Below are positions 46,575 to 55,637 of a stretch of 64,000 nucleotides of DNA, piece by piece. The translations under genes and the position numbers were made by a program. The notes under the pieces were generated by a model that ran no database searches, was not told the origin of the DNA, and saw nothing but the letters and a program-made list of their open reading frames with translations. Position 1 is the stretch's first letter. Each line of letters begins with the position of its first letter. The DNA is from CAWIJJ01 sp963836405 (lineage in GTDB: Bacteria; Acidobacteriota; Terriglobia; Bryobacterales; Bryobacteraceae): NCBI GenBank assembly GCA_963836405.1, contig CAWIJL010000019.1:186001-250000 (forward strand), given 5' to 3'.

Positions 46575-48863
46575 ATGTCAGAAACACTCATGAACTGGGT
46601 ACGCGCTTGCATTGCTGTCGCTCTTGGCGGATTTCTTCTGCCGTCCTCTCACGCGCAAACCTTTGAAAAGACGGTTGCGCCGGTTCTCACCAAAACTTGT
46701 ACGCCTTGCCACAATCAGACGCTCGCGTCGGGCGGAATGAACATCGAGGGCTTTGCCAAAGCGGCCTCGGTGCAGCAGGACCGCGCCGGATGGCAGCGCA
46801 TTGTGGACAAAGTCCGGTCGGGTGAAATGCCGCCCAAAGGCGTGCCGCGCCCGCCGCAACTGGACGAAGTGGTCCAATTTGTCCAGGCGGAGTTCGATAA
46901 GGCAGACCGCAACACCAAGCCCGACCCCGGCCGCGTGACCGCGCGGCGCCTGAACCGCGCCGAGTACACGAACACCATCCGCGACCTTCTGGGCGTGGAA
47001 TTCCGCGCCGAAAAGAACTTTCCCACCGACGACCTGGGCAATGGTTTCGACAACATCGGCGAGGTCCTTACGGTGTCGCCCGTGCTGATGGAACGGTACA
47101 TGACGGCGGCCTCCAAGATCTCGACGCGCGCTCTGGGCCTCGAAAAGCTGCCCAAAAAGCCGCTGGAACTGGAACTCGCGTTCAAGGATCGCCGGGTGCG
47201 CCGCATCGATCCGAGCACCATCGAGGGCACCGGCCGTATCGAGTTCGACGGGGAGTATGTGGTCCGGTTCGGGCTGCCCGGCGAGCGCGGTCCCGAGGCC
47301 AAGCCGGTGACGCTGGCTTTCTGGGTGGATGGCAAGCAGGTTCAGACCCTGACGGTGGAAACGAAGCCGTCGGGCCTGGTCTACTTCGACCCGTACTCGG
47401 AAGAGCAGATCAAGGTGGTTCTCACCGAAGGGGAGCACACCTTCCGCGCGGGCTTTCTCAACGACGATTTCGTCGCCAACCTGACGCAGAAGGAACGCTA
47501 CGACCGCAAGAAGAACAAGTTCGTCGATTCGATCCGGTTCATCGGCCCCTACCCGCTGCCGGAAGAGAAGCCCAGCCGGAAAGCGATTCTGATCTGCGAC
47601 CCGAACACCGGCGCAGCCTGTATCGACAAGATTCTGGGCACGCTGGCGCACCGGGCTTATCGCCGCCCGGCTACCAAAGCCGAGGTGGCCTCCCTGGCGA
47701 GGTTCGTAGCCGAAGCAAGAGCCGAGGGGCAGAACGCCGAACAGGGGCTCCAACTGGCGATTCAGGCGATGCTGGTTTCGCCGAATTTCCTGTTCCGCAT
47801 CGAACGCGACCCGGCGGGCGAACCCGGCAAAGCCCACGCGATCAGCGACGTGGAACTGGCCTCCCGCCTCAGCTACTTCCTGTGGAGCTCGATGCCGGAC
47901 GAGGAACTGCTGTCGCTCGGCGAAGCCGGAAAACTGCACACCCCCGCGGTTCTCGACGCTCAGGTCAAGCGCCTGCTGGCGGATGAGCGCTCGCAGGCGA
48001 TTTCCGATAATTTTGCCGGACAGTGGCTGGAATTGCGAAACCTGGACGTGGTCAAGCCGGATCCGCAGAAGTTTCCCGAGTTCACGCCCGATCTGCGCGA
48101 AGCCATGAAGACCGAAACGCGGATGTTCTTCGACGCCATCCTGCGCGACAACCGCCCGCTGGCCGATTTTCTGGACGCGCGCTACACCTTCCTCAACGAG
48201 AAACTGGCGAGTTTCTACGGCATTTCCGACGTGAAGGGGCCCGAGTTCCGGCGCGTGGATCTGACCACCGACGAGCGCGGCGGCATCCTCACGCAGGCCA
48301 GCGTGCTTACGGTTTCGAGCTATCCGACGCGGACGTCGGTGGTGATTCGCGGCAAGTACATTTTGAATAACATCATGGGCAGCCCGCCGCCCCCGCCGCC
48401 GCCGGACGTTCCGGCGCTCGATGAATCCGCGGTGGGCACGGCCGCATCATTGAGGCAGCAGATGGAGAAGCACCGTTCGGACCCGGTGTGCGCTTCCTGC
48501 CACAACAAGACGGACCCGCTGGGATTCGGCCTGGAAAACTACGACGGCATCGGCAAGTGGCGCACCATGGACGGCAAGTTTCCGGTGGATTCCACCGGCA
48601 GCCTGCCCAACGGAAAGTCCTTTTCCACACCGGCCGAAATGCGTACCGTATTGAAGAGCCAGTTGCCCGAATTCGCGCGTTGCATGACCGAGAAGATGTT
48701 GACATACTCGATGGGCAGAGGGCTGGGGCCGTACGACCGGCGCACCATCGATGAGATTACCCGTCACTGGGGCGAAGCCGGGTACCCGTTCCAATCGTTG
48801 ATTTTTGAAGTCGTCCACAGCTATCCATTCCAGGCGAGGAGAGGGGAGGTCGCGCAGAAATGA
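46575..48863 (+). CDS. DUF1592-type cytochrome-like secreted protein
   Basis: Starting at ATG 46575 (an alternative ATG lies 15 nt later), the 762-residue protein has a signal peptide ending near Ala-Gln and a haem-binding CTPCH at 42-46. DUF1587 (RRLNRAEYTNTIRDLLGVEF), DUF1592 (HRAYRRPATKAEVASLARFV), DUF1588 (FPEFTPDLREAMKTETRMFF) and DUF1585 segments follow, with a second CASCH near residue 640. This architecture is typical of planctomycetes and Acidobacteriota. It is paired with the DUF1552 gene by an ATGA overlap. The role is unproven but thought to be polymer-related electron transfer. Confidence 0.92.
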   Translation: MSETLMNWVRACIAVALGGFLLPSSHAQTFEKTVAPVLTKTCTPCHNQTLASGGMNIEGFAKAASVQQDRAGWQRIVDKVRSGEMPPKGVPRPPQLDEVVQFVQAEFDKADRNTKPDPGRVTARRLNRAEYTNTIRDLLGVEFRAEKNFPTDDLGNGFDNIGEVLTVSPVLMERYMTAASKISTRALGLEKLPKKPLELELAFKDRRVRRIDPSTIEGTGRIEFDGEYVVRFGLPGERGPEAKPVTLAFWVDGKQVQTLTVETKPSGLVYFDPYSEEQIKVVLTEGEHTFRAGFLNDDFVANLTQKERYDRKKNKFVDSIRFIGPYPLPEEKPSRKAILICDPNTGAACIDKILGTLAHRAYRRPATKAEVASLARFVAEARAEGQNAEQGLQLAIQAMLVSPNFLFRIERDPAGEPGKAHAISDVELASRLSYFLWSSMPDEELLSLGEAGKLHTPAVLDAQVKRLLADERSQAISDNFAGQWLELRNLDVVKPDPQKFPEFTPDLREAMKTETRMFFDAILRDNRPLADFLDARYTFLNEKLASFYGISDVKGPEFRRVDLTTDERGGILTQASVLTVSSYPTRTSVVIRGKYILNNIMGSPPPPPPPDVPALDESAVGTAASLRQQMEKHRSDPVCASCHNKTDPLGFGLENYDGIGKWRTMDGKFPVDSTGSLPNGKSFSTPAEMRTVLKSQLPEFARCMTEKMLTYSMGRGLGPYDRRTIDEITRHWGEAGYPFQSLIFEVVHSYPFQARRGEVAQK

Positions 48864-50203
48864 TCACGAAGAAGGCGCTGCCGAGACGTTCGTTTTTAAA
48901 GGGGATGGGCACGGCAGTCGCGCTCCCGTTCCTGGATGCCATGGTCCCGGCCTTTGCCCGCGCCGCGGCCACCAAGCCGCCGCGCCGGATGGCTTTTGTC
49001 TACGTGCCGAACGGCATCGACGTCAAGAACTGGAACCCCGAGTATGAAGGCCCGTTCCAGGAACTGCCGCGCATCCTCAAACCGCTCGACCCGTTCAAGA
49101 GCGACATGACGATGCTGAGCAACCTGACGCACAACACCGGGCGCGCGCTGCTCGACGGCGCGGGCGACCACGGCCGGTGCTGCGGCTCCTACCTGACCGG
49201 CGTTCAGGTAAAGAAATCGACCACCGATATCCGCTCCGGCGTCTCCATGGACCAGCTCATTGCGCGCGAAGTGGGCCAGGCGACGCGGTTCCCCTCGCTC
49301 GAACTGGGCCTCGAAGATTCGCGCCAGGCGGGTGACTGCGACTCGGGCTACTCGTGCGCCTACACCAACAACCTGGCGTGGCGGAGCGAGACGCAGCCGC
49401 TGCCGCCGACGCTCGACCCGCGCGTTCTGTTCGAGCGCCTCTTCGGCGACGGCGTCGTGCTCAGCCCCGAAGCCAAGGCGCGGCAGGCGAAGTTCCGCCG
49501 CAGCATCCTCGATTTCGTTACCGAGGACACGCAGCGGCTTTCAAACGGCCTCGGACCCACGGATCGCCGCAAACTGGACGAGTACCTGAGCTCGATCCGG
49601 GAAGTGGAACTACAGCTCGAGAAGGCCGAAAACGACAACACGCAGATCGACCCCAAGATGGACAAGCCCTACGGCGTGCCGGCCGACTTCGCGGAGCACT
49701 TCAAGCTCATGTCCGACATGGCCACCATCGCTTTCCAGGCCGACTTGACGCGCGTGATGACGTTCCTGGTTACCCGCGAAGGCACCTCGCGCGCCTACCG
49801 GGAGATCGGCATCTCGGACGGGCATCATCCGCTGACGCACCATCAGGGCCGCGTGGACTACATGGAAAAGGTGGTGCAGATCAACGAGTACCACGTGCGG
49901 CAGTTCGCTTCCTGGATGGAGAAGATGAAGTCTCTCAAGGAAGCCGACGGCTCGTCGCTGCTGGACAACTCGATGATCGTATACGGCGCCGGGCTGTGCG
50001 ACGGCAACCGGCACACGCACGAAAATCTTCCGACACTGGTGGTGGGCAAAGCGGGCGGAGCGATCAAGACCGGCCGCCGCGTCATGTACCGCCGCGAAAC
50101 GCCGATGTGCAATCTCTTCCTCACCATGATGGACATCATGGGCGTGCACATGGAGAACTTCGGCGATTCGACCGGCAACCTGGTCGGCCTGGATCTCTCG
50201 TAA
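48860..50203 (+). CDS. DUF1552 secreted protein
   Basis: The 447-residue product starts in the stop of the DUF1592 gene. The N-terminus (RRSFLKGMGTAVALPFLDAM) is a Tat-type signal, implying folding before export. The DUF1552 family is recognisable in PRRMAFVYVPNGID, ATRFPSLELGLEDSRQAGDC, and LLDNSMIVYGAGLCDGNRHT. It resembles sulfatase/alkaline-phosphatase-fold proteins in layout, though I cannot place metal ligands with confidence. It partners the cytochrome-like protein in almost all genomes with these families. Confidence 0.92.
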   Translation: MITKKALPRRSFLKGMGTAVALPFLDAMVPAFARAAATKPPRRMAFVYVPNGIDVKNWNPEYEGPFQELPRILKPLDPFKSDMTMLSNLTHNTGRALLDGAGDHGRCCGSYLTGVQVKKSTTDIRSGVSMDQLIAREVGQATRFPSLELGLEDSRQAGDCDSGYSCAYTNNLAWRSETQPLPPTLDPRVLFERLFGDGVVLSPEAKARQAKFRRSILDFVTEDTQRLSNGLGPTDRRKLDEYLSSIREVELQLEKAENDNTQIDPKMDKPYGVPADFAEHFKLMSDMATIAFQADLTRVMTFLVTREGTSRAYREIGISDGHHPLTHHQGRVDYMEKVVQINEYHVRQFASWMEKMKSLKEADGSSLLDNSMIVYGAGLCDGNRHTHENLPTLVVGKAGGAIKTGRRVMYRRETPMCNLFLTMMDIMGVHMENFGDSTGNLVGLDLS

Positions 50204-50204
50204 G

Positions 50205-51281
50205 CTAACCCGGAGACTGCGCGTGCAGGCGAATCCGGCGCAAGCCTTCCGCGAACATCTCGTGGTCTACGCCCATTCCGATGCGGAAGTGCCCGGGCAT
50301 TTCGAAGAAGCGGCCCGGCACGGCCGATGTGTCGTAGCGGTCGCGCAATCCCGCAAGAAAACCGTCCGAATCTCCGGAGGCGACGCGTAGAAAACAGGTG
50401 GTGCCCCATTCCGTGGGGACCGCCTGGAGGCCCGGCGCCGTGGGGAGGAATTCCCGAAGCGCCGCCCGGTCCCGCTCGACGACGCGCCGGGCGCGGTCGC
50501 GCAGCTGGTGCAGGTGCTCGAAAGCCGCGACGCTGAGCAGTTCGCCGATGTGCACCGGAACCGAGCCGTAGATGTCGTTCAGGCGCCGCATCTTCCAGGC
50601 AAGTTCCGGCCGCGCCAGGATCCAGCCGCAGCGCAGCCCGCTCACGCCGTAAATCTTGGTGAGGCTGCTGGTAACCAAAAACTGAGGGCCAAGGTGAAAG
50701 GCGGAGCGCGGCGTTTCGCCATAGACCGCGTCCAGATAGACCTCGTCCACGAGCACAAAAGCTCCCGCCTCAGCGGCAATTTCCCCGATCTCGCGCAGCA
50801 CCGCTTCGGGGGTTAACACACTGGACGGATTGTGCAGGTTGGTAAGGACGATGAGGCGCGTGCGCGGGGTGAGGACGCGGCGTATATCGGCCGGATCGAT
50901 AGCCCAGCCGTTCTCCTCGCGGCGGGGAAAACGCGCGACTTCCGCTTCCAGGTACAGGGCGGTGTCCAGGACGGGTCCGTAGACCGGATGTTCGATCAGC
51001 ACGCGGTCGCCCGGCTCGAGCAGGGCGGCCATGGCGAGGTGATTGGCCATGGAGGTGCCCGCTGCCTCGACGACGCAATCCGGCTCAATGCCCTGACGTC
51101 GGGCAATGGCGCACTCGAGCGGACGGTAGCCGTAGCTGTTTTCGCCGTGCATCTGGAGGCTGCTGGGATCGAACGGCAGATCGCTCAACGGGAATCCGGC
51201 CACTCCGCTGGTGGCGAGGTTATAGCGAGCGCCGCTGGCGGTCTTGGCCCAGTGCATGTAGTCGGATTGTTTGTGTCTCAT
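50205..51281 (-). CDS. PLP-dependent class I/II aminotransferase
   Basis: From the ATG overlapping the permease stop (ATGA) the protein has 358 residues. PLP-site motifs are present: AAGTSMANHLAM (phosphate loop), LTNLHNPSSV (Asn near 148-151), VDEVY (D179/Y182) and SSLTKIYGVSGLRCGW with the Schiff-base Lys at 209. The family includes aspartate/aromatic aminotransferases. The substrate is not determined. Coupling to an APC permease suggests metabolism of an imported amino acid. Confidence 0.9.
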   Translation of the reverse strand: MRHKQSDYMHWAKTASGARYNLATSGVAGFPLSDLPFDPSSLQMHGENSYGYRPLECAIARRQGIEPDCVVEAAGTSMANHLAMAALLEPGDRVLIEHPVYGPVLDTALYLEAEVARFPRREENGWAIDPADIRRVLTPRTRLIVLTNLHNPSSVLTPEAVLREIGEIAAEAGAFVLVDEVYLDAVYGETPRSAFHLGPQFLVTSSLTKIYGVSGLRCGWILARPELAWKMRRLNDIYGSVPVHIGELLSVAAFEHLHQLRDRARRVVERDRAALREFLPTAPGLQAVPTEWGTTCFLRVASGDSDGFLAGLRDRYDTSAVPGRFFEMPGHFRIGMGVDHEMFAEGLRRIRLHAQSPG

Positions 51282-52594
51282 GGGCGGGCGCGGCTGCGGC
51301 TCCAATACCAATATACGGGCATCCCCGCGATGAGGATCAGCAGGGCGGCAGCGGCGTTGCGGGGATCGACCGCGATGGCGCCGGCGACGATGGAGACGCA
51401 CGCGAAAATGAACAGGCCGGTTGTCCAGGGGTGGCCGGGGGTGCGGTAGGCGACCTCCGCCGCCGGGTTGCGGCGCCGCAGCACGAACAGTGCGGCCGCG
51501 GTGAGGGCAAAGGCGATGAAATCCACGGTGACTTCGAAGTTGAGGATCTCGCCGTATTTGCCCGAGAAAGCGATGACCGTGGCGGCGATGCCCTGAAGCA
51601 CAATGGCGGTGACGGGGGCGCCGGTGCGCGGCCAGAGGCGGCCCACGCTTGCAAAGAACAGGCCGTCGCGCGCCATGGCATGGTACACGCGCGGCGCGGT
51701 GAGCATGCTCTGGCTTAAGAAACCGAGAGTGGAGACGGCGATGGCGACAGCGATCCAGCGAGCGCCGGGCTCGCCGAAGGCTTTGCGCATGACTTCGGAG
51801 GCGGGAGTCGAGGTGGCATCGAGGCCTTCGGCTCCGAGCACGCGGAGGCAGACGAAATTGACGGCGAGATAGAGAACCACGACGGCGGTGACGCCGGCCA
51901 CGAGGCCTCGCGAGAGGTCGCGGCGCGGGTCGCGCATTTCGCCGCCGATGAAGGTGGCGGTCTGCCAGCCGCCGTAGGCGAAGGCGACAGGAACGCCCGC
52001 GGCCGCAAATGCCCCGAGGAGTCCCAGGCCAGGCGGACGGTCCAGCACGGGGCTGGCGACGAAAGCGCCGCCGCCGAAGCCGAGGCCGAGCACCACCAGG
52101 GCGGAGATGGCCGCTACCTTGAGAATCATGAGGACATTTTGGAGGTTGCTGCCGGCGCGGGCGCCGAAGCAGTTCACCGCGGTTAGGAGCAGCAGGACGC
52201 CGCCGGCAATTGCGCTATCGCTCCAGGAAACTCCAGCGAGGCGGCGGAAGTAGCTGGCGAAAGTGACGGCGACGGCCGCCATGCCGCCGGTTTGCGTTAC
52301 CAGAAGCAGCACCCAGCCGTAAAGGAAGGCGACGGAGGGGTGCCAGGCGTCGCGAAGATACAGATACTGCCCGCCGGCTCCGGGGAGCCGGGCGGCGAGC
52401 TCAGCCCAGATGAAGGCTCCGGTGAGAGCGATGAAACCTCCCAACGCCCAGGCGGCCATTATCAGGGCCGGCGTGTGTACGCGGTGGGCGACTTCGGAGG
52501 GGTTGGCGAAGATCCCGGCGCCGACGATGCCGCCCATCACGATCAGGGTGGCGTCGGCCAGGCCGAGTTGGCGGCGCAGTTTCGGAGCGGACAA
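51278..52594 (-). CDS. APC-superfamily amino acid permease
   Basis: The 438-residue protein has about 12 membrane helices. The APC signature GGIVGAGIFANPSEVAHRVH in helix 1 and the conserved YGGWQTATFIGGEMRDPRRD in helix 6 are clear. It takes up amino acids or polyamines by proton symport or exchange. It is translationally coupled to the aminotransferase. The substrate is unknown. Confidence 0.92.
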   Translation of the reverse strand: MSAPKLRRQLGLADATLIVMGGIVGAGIFANPSEVAHRVHTPALIMAAWALGGFIALTGAFIWAELAARLPGAGGQYLYLRDAWHPSVAFLYGWVLLLVTQTGGMAAVAVTFASYFRRLAGVSWSDSAIAGGVLLLLTAVNCFGARAGSNLQNVLMILKVAAISALVVLGLGFGGGAFVASPVLDRPPGLGLLGAFAAAGVPVAFAYGGWQTATFIGGEMRDPRRDLSRGLVAGVTAVVVLYLAVNFVCLRVLGAEGLDATSTPASEVMRKAFGEPGARWIAVAIAVSTLGFLSQSMLTAPRVYHAMARDGLFFASVGRLWPRTGAPVTAIVLQGIAATVIAFSGKYGEILNFEVTVDFIAFALTAAALFVLRRRNPAAEVAYRTPGHPWTTGLFIFACVSIVAGAIAVDPRNAAAALLILIAGMPVYWYWSRSRARP

Positions 52595-52606
52595 GTGAGT
52601 AGGCTA

Positions 52607-53677
52607 TCACGGCAGGGCGTTGAGGTAGGCAACAAGTTTGGCGCGTTTGTGGATGCGGGCGACATCCAGCGGCGTGCATCCGGCGCGGTCGCGAAGGGCC
52701 AGGTCGGCGCCGGCGCGGACAACCGCTTCAAGCAGGCGGAGATTGCCGCGCGAAGCCGCCTGGTGGGCGGCGGTGGAGCCGTCACTATCCCGGATATCGG
52801 GGCTGGCGCCACGGTCGAGCAGCCAGAACGTGTGGGGAAAACGGCCCCAACGGATAAGGTCGTTGAGCAGGGGCTTGCCGTTGGCGGTGGCGCGGTCCGG
52901 CTGGCCGCCGTGCGCGAGGGCCCGTTCGGCGAGGCCGAAGTGGCCGCCCCAGACGGCGTGGGAGAGCGCGGAATGGGGATCGGCGCCGCGCGCGAGGAGG
53001 AGTTCGAAAAGATCCGCGCTGCCCGCCCCGGCGGCGAAGTAGGCGGCATCCACCTGGTGGCCCCAGGAGCGGGCAAGGGCGTTGGAGTCGGCGCCGGCAT
53101 CGAGCAGCAGACGGGCCGCGGCGAGGCAGCCGGGGGCGTCCGTGCGAGAGCCGGCGGCACAGTGCAGCGCGGTGAGTATGCCATGGTCGCGATCCAGAGC
53201 GGCGGACGGATTGTCGGCGAGCGCTCGCTGCACGGCTTCGGCATCGCCCAAGGCGGCGGAAGCGAAGATGTCGATCCGGGCGCCGGCGCGCTGGAGCCGT
53301 TCGACATATTCGGGGCGGCCCCAGAAGGCGGCGATCACGATGGCGCGGGCGGAAGGCCAGGCGGCGGGCAGTTCCGGATCGGCGCCGCGATCGAGCAGCC
53401 AGTCGAGACAGGCGAGGCGTTCGGCGGAGGGCGCGCAGCGGCTGGCCGGACCGTGCGGATCGGACTGGATGAGCGTGTGCAGCGGGCGGTAGTTTCGCCA
53501 CACCGCGTTAAGGTCCGCCCCGCAGCCGGCGAGCATTTCGACCGCCGGAAGCCAGCCGAGGCCGGCGGCTTCGACGATTGCGCTCGGGTGGCGGGCATCG
53601 GCCGAATTGGCAGTAGCGGCCGCACGAACGGCGGATATTTGCTTCGTGCGCAGGGCGGCGACGACGGTATTGGGCAT
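52607..53677 (-). CDS. Ankyrin-repeat protein
   Basis: I start at ATG 53677, giving 356 residues; upstream frame looks non-coding. About seven ankyrin-like repeats occur (GWLPAVEMLAGCGADLNAVW, CLDWLLDRGADPE, ARLLLDAGADSNA, LFELLLARGADPH, LEAVVRAGADLALRD and similar). No signal peptide is seen, so it is a cytoplasmic protein-binding scaffold. It precedes the permease by 12 nt and may share its transcript. Confidence 0.85.
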   Translation of the reverse strand: MPNTVVAALRTKQISAVRAAATANSADARHPSAIVEAAGLGWLPAVEMLAGCGADLNAVWRNYRPLHTLIQSDPHGPASRCAPSAERLACLDWLLDRGADPELPAAWPSARAIVIAAFWGRPEYVERLQRAGARIDIFASAALGDAEAVQRALADNPSAALDRDHGILTALHCAAGSRTDAPGCLAAARLLLDAGADSNALARSWGHQVDAAYFAAGAGSADLFELLLARGADPHSALSHAVWGGHFGLAERALAHGGQPDRATANGKPLLNDLIRWGRFPHTFWLLDRGASPDIRDSDGSTAAHQAASRGNLRLLEAVVRAGADLALRDRAGCTPLDVARIHKRAKLVAYLNALP

Positions 53678-53729
53678 GGTAGTTGCGGCGGCGCTTCTGT
53701 TAAGCCGGGGTAAAACTGCGAGGATACCA

Positions 53730-53758
53730 TTGCGGGCGGCGGCACACGGCGGTACACT
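53730..53758 (+). promoter_or_regulatory. Promoter candidate of the 89-residue gene
   Basis: TTGCGG (53730-53735) and TACACT (53753-53758) are separated by 17 nt. A short leader containing GGAG follows before the ATG. Confidence 0.45.
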
Positions 53759-53779
53759 CGGTGCCGAAGGAGACCGGCA

Positions 53780-54049
53780 ATGCTCGACGCCCAAACGATC
53801 TCTGTATATCTGAACAACGCATTGAGGCCCACGCCGCGGCAGGCGGAACTGGAATGCGAGAGCGCGCTGCCGGAGGTTATTCGCGAGATGCCCGACATGG
53901 TTTCGGGCAAATTTGTCGCGCTGCAGCCCGTGGAGGCTCAGGAGATAGCAACGGCCTGGAAGAAGGTCATGATGCTGAATCAGACTGAGGTGCTATACAC
54001 TTTCACGTTCGAACCGGAAACGGGCCGGTTCTCCGCGCGAAAGAGATAG
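53780..54049 (+). CDS. Hypothetical 89-residue protein
   Basis: GGAG precedes the ATG by about 7 nt. The protein (MLDAQTISVYLNNALRPTPR onward) ends in a beta-like segment (TEVLYTFTFEPETGRFSARK). It is soluble with no signal peptide, and I do not recognise it. It is divergent from the ankyrin gene, with its own promoter candidate. Confidence 0.65.
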   Translation: MLDAQTISVYLNNALRPTPRQAELECESALPEVIREMPDMVSGKFVALQPVEAQEIATAWKKVMMLNQTEVLYTFTFEPETGRFSARKR

Positions 54050-54113
54050 AATCGCGACATCCCGGCTGAATGCCCTCCGCGTAACGGTACGTGACGTGCT
54101 CCTGTGAGCCGGG

Positions 54114-54755
54114 ATGCGCTGGTCGGTTATTTTTCTTCTGGTTCCAGGGCTCGCCGCCCAAACGGCAGACCGGGCGGTTTCAGCACCGCCGGCCAAACCG
54201 GGCTTGGCAGTGCGGCTGCTCCAGCCGTTCGCGCCTTCACAGCCGACGGCACAAACCGGCCGCCAAAAATTCCACGATTACGTGATGAGCACGGTGGGCG
54301 TCACACCACTGCTCGGTGAGGCGATCAACGCCGGCATCACTCTCGGCCTAGACCATCCCGTGGAGTGGGGCCAAGGCTGGAGCGGCTACGGAAAGCGGCT
54401 GGGCAACAATCTCGCCTACAACTCGATCCGCACAACGGTCACATATCCGGTCGCGATGCTGCTGCACGAAGACAACCGGTATTTCGGCTCCGGGAAGGAG
54501 AGGATCGCGGACCGGATCGGCTTTGCGGTAACCAGCCCATTCCGGACGCGGCGGCCGAACGGACGGTATTCCTTTTCGTTCTCCACGGCGACGGGAATTG
54601 TGACGGCCAACGTGGCCACCAACGCCTGGGCTCCCCCGAGCTGGCGAGGACCGGGCATGGTTGCTAAGAATATCGGCATCTCCTACGCGGGGATAGCCGG
54701 CCTGAATGTGTTTCGCGAGTTTGTGCCGGACCTGATCCGACTGTTCCGGAAATAG
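54114..54755 (+). CDS. Exported hypothetical protein of an acidobacterial type
   Basis: The 213-residue protein has a signal peptide (MRWSVIFLLVPGLAAQ). The body contains KFHDYVMSTVGVTPLLGEAI, HPVEWGQGWSGYGKRLGNNL and LHEDNRYFGSGK, a pattern I associate with outer-membrane-related hypothetical proteins in Acidobacteriota. It may span or attach to the outer membrane. No function is assigned. It is convergent with the sugar isomerase gene. Confidence 0.7.
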   Translation: MRWSVIFLLVPGLAAQTADRAVSAPPAKPGLAVRLLQPFAPSQPTAQTGRQKFHDYVMSTVGVTPLLGEAINAGITLGLDHPVEWGQGWSGYGKRLGNNLAYNSIRTTVTYPVAMLLHEDNRYFGSGKERIADRIGFAVTSPFRTRRPNGRYSFSFSTATGIVTANVATNAWAPPSWRGPGMVAKNIGISYAGIAGLNVFREFVPDLIRLFRK

Positions 54756-54764
54756 ACGAGCGCG

Positions 54765-55616
54765 TCAAGCCGCGAGGAGTTTGCGCGTCCAGGCCAGGTT
54801 GCGCTGCATGTCGGCCTCGACGGTGGAACCGCGGTGCGTATCGGTTTCGAGGTTGGCGAACCCGCGGAAGCCGATCTCGCGGATGGCCCGCGCAATCTGC
54901 GGAAACGGCACTTGGCCGTCGCCGAGATAGTTCGGGTTGTCTTTGAAGTGGAACTGGCCGATGCGGTCCTTGCCCAGCCAGCGGATCTCCTTTACGACGT
55001 CGAAACCTTCCTTGGTGAGGTTGCCGACGTCGTAATAGACGAGCACGTTGCGCGAGCGGGCGCGCTCCATGATGCGCACGTTCTCCTCGGCCGAAATCGT
55101 GTCTTCGAGCGCCAGCAGGACGCCGGCCTTTTCGGCTTCGGGAGCGATGTCGCGCAGCGCGTCGCCAACATAATCCTGTTCGGCGCGCTCCTTGATCGCC
55201 CACTTTCCGAAAAAGGGCAGCAGGAAGACCTGGGTCTTGAGCGCCTTCGTGAGGCGGATGCCGTCGACCACCCATTTCACCCCGAGCTTGTCGCTCTTGA
55301 GGCCGTTATCGTGCAACTTGTCGACGCAGGTGGCGTTGATCGGGATCTTGTGTTCGGCCGAGAGGCTCAGATACCGGGCGATGATTTCGGGATCGTCCAC
55401 GGGCATCTTGTCGTCGACGATGGCGCGGCCGAAGGAGATCTGAACGCCATCGAAGCCGAGGCGGGCAGCAAGCGGCACGGCTTCGGGTTTGGCGCCGAGT
55501 CTCAGGTTCCAGTCGGTGACGCCGACCGAGAGGCCGGGGACCGCGGCGCGCAGCAGGTGGCCCCCGAGGGGGGCGGCGCCGGCCGCTTGCAAAAACGTTC
55601 TTCGAGTCAATTTCAT
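54765..55616 (-). CDS. Sugar phosphate isomerase/epimerase-like TIM-barrel protein
   Basis: The 283-residue protein has a Tat-like N-terminus (RRTFLQAAGAAPLGGHLL). The TIM-barrel family (AP endonuclease 2 fold) is seen in GFDGVQISFGRAIV, LLALEDTISAEENV (metal-ligand Glu), VYYDVGNLTKEG and RIGQFHFKDNPNYLGDG. GGAG lies upstream of the ATG. It follows the Gfo/Idh gene by 21 nt; together they probably modify an exported sugar or cyclitol. Confidence 0.88.
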   Translation of the reverse strand: MKLTRRTFLQAAGAAPLGGHLLRAAVPGLSVGVTDWNLRLGAKPEAVPLAARLGFDGVQISFGRAIVDDKMPVDDPEIIARYLSLSAEHKIPINATCVDKLHDNGLKSDKLGVKWVVDGIRLTKALKTQVFLLPFFGKWAIKERAEQDYVGDALRDIAPEAEKAGVLLALEDTISAEENVRIMERARSRNVLVYYDVGNLTKEGFDVVKEIRWLGKDRIGQFHFKDNPNYLGDGQVPFPQIARAIREIGFRGFANLETDTHRGSTVEADMQRNLAWTRKLLAA

Positions 55617-55637
55617 GAAAATCTCCGCTCGTCCAGA

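Noticed and set aside
48373..48508. Pro-rich run in the DUF1592 protein as a repeat of interest
   Set aside because: A short poly-Pro segment is a common feature of this family between the DUF1588 and DUF1585 regions.
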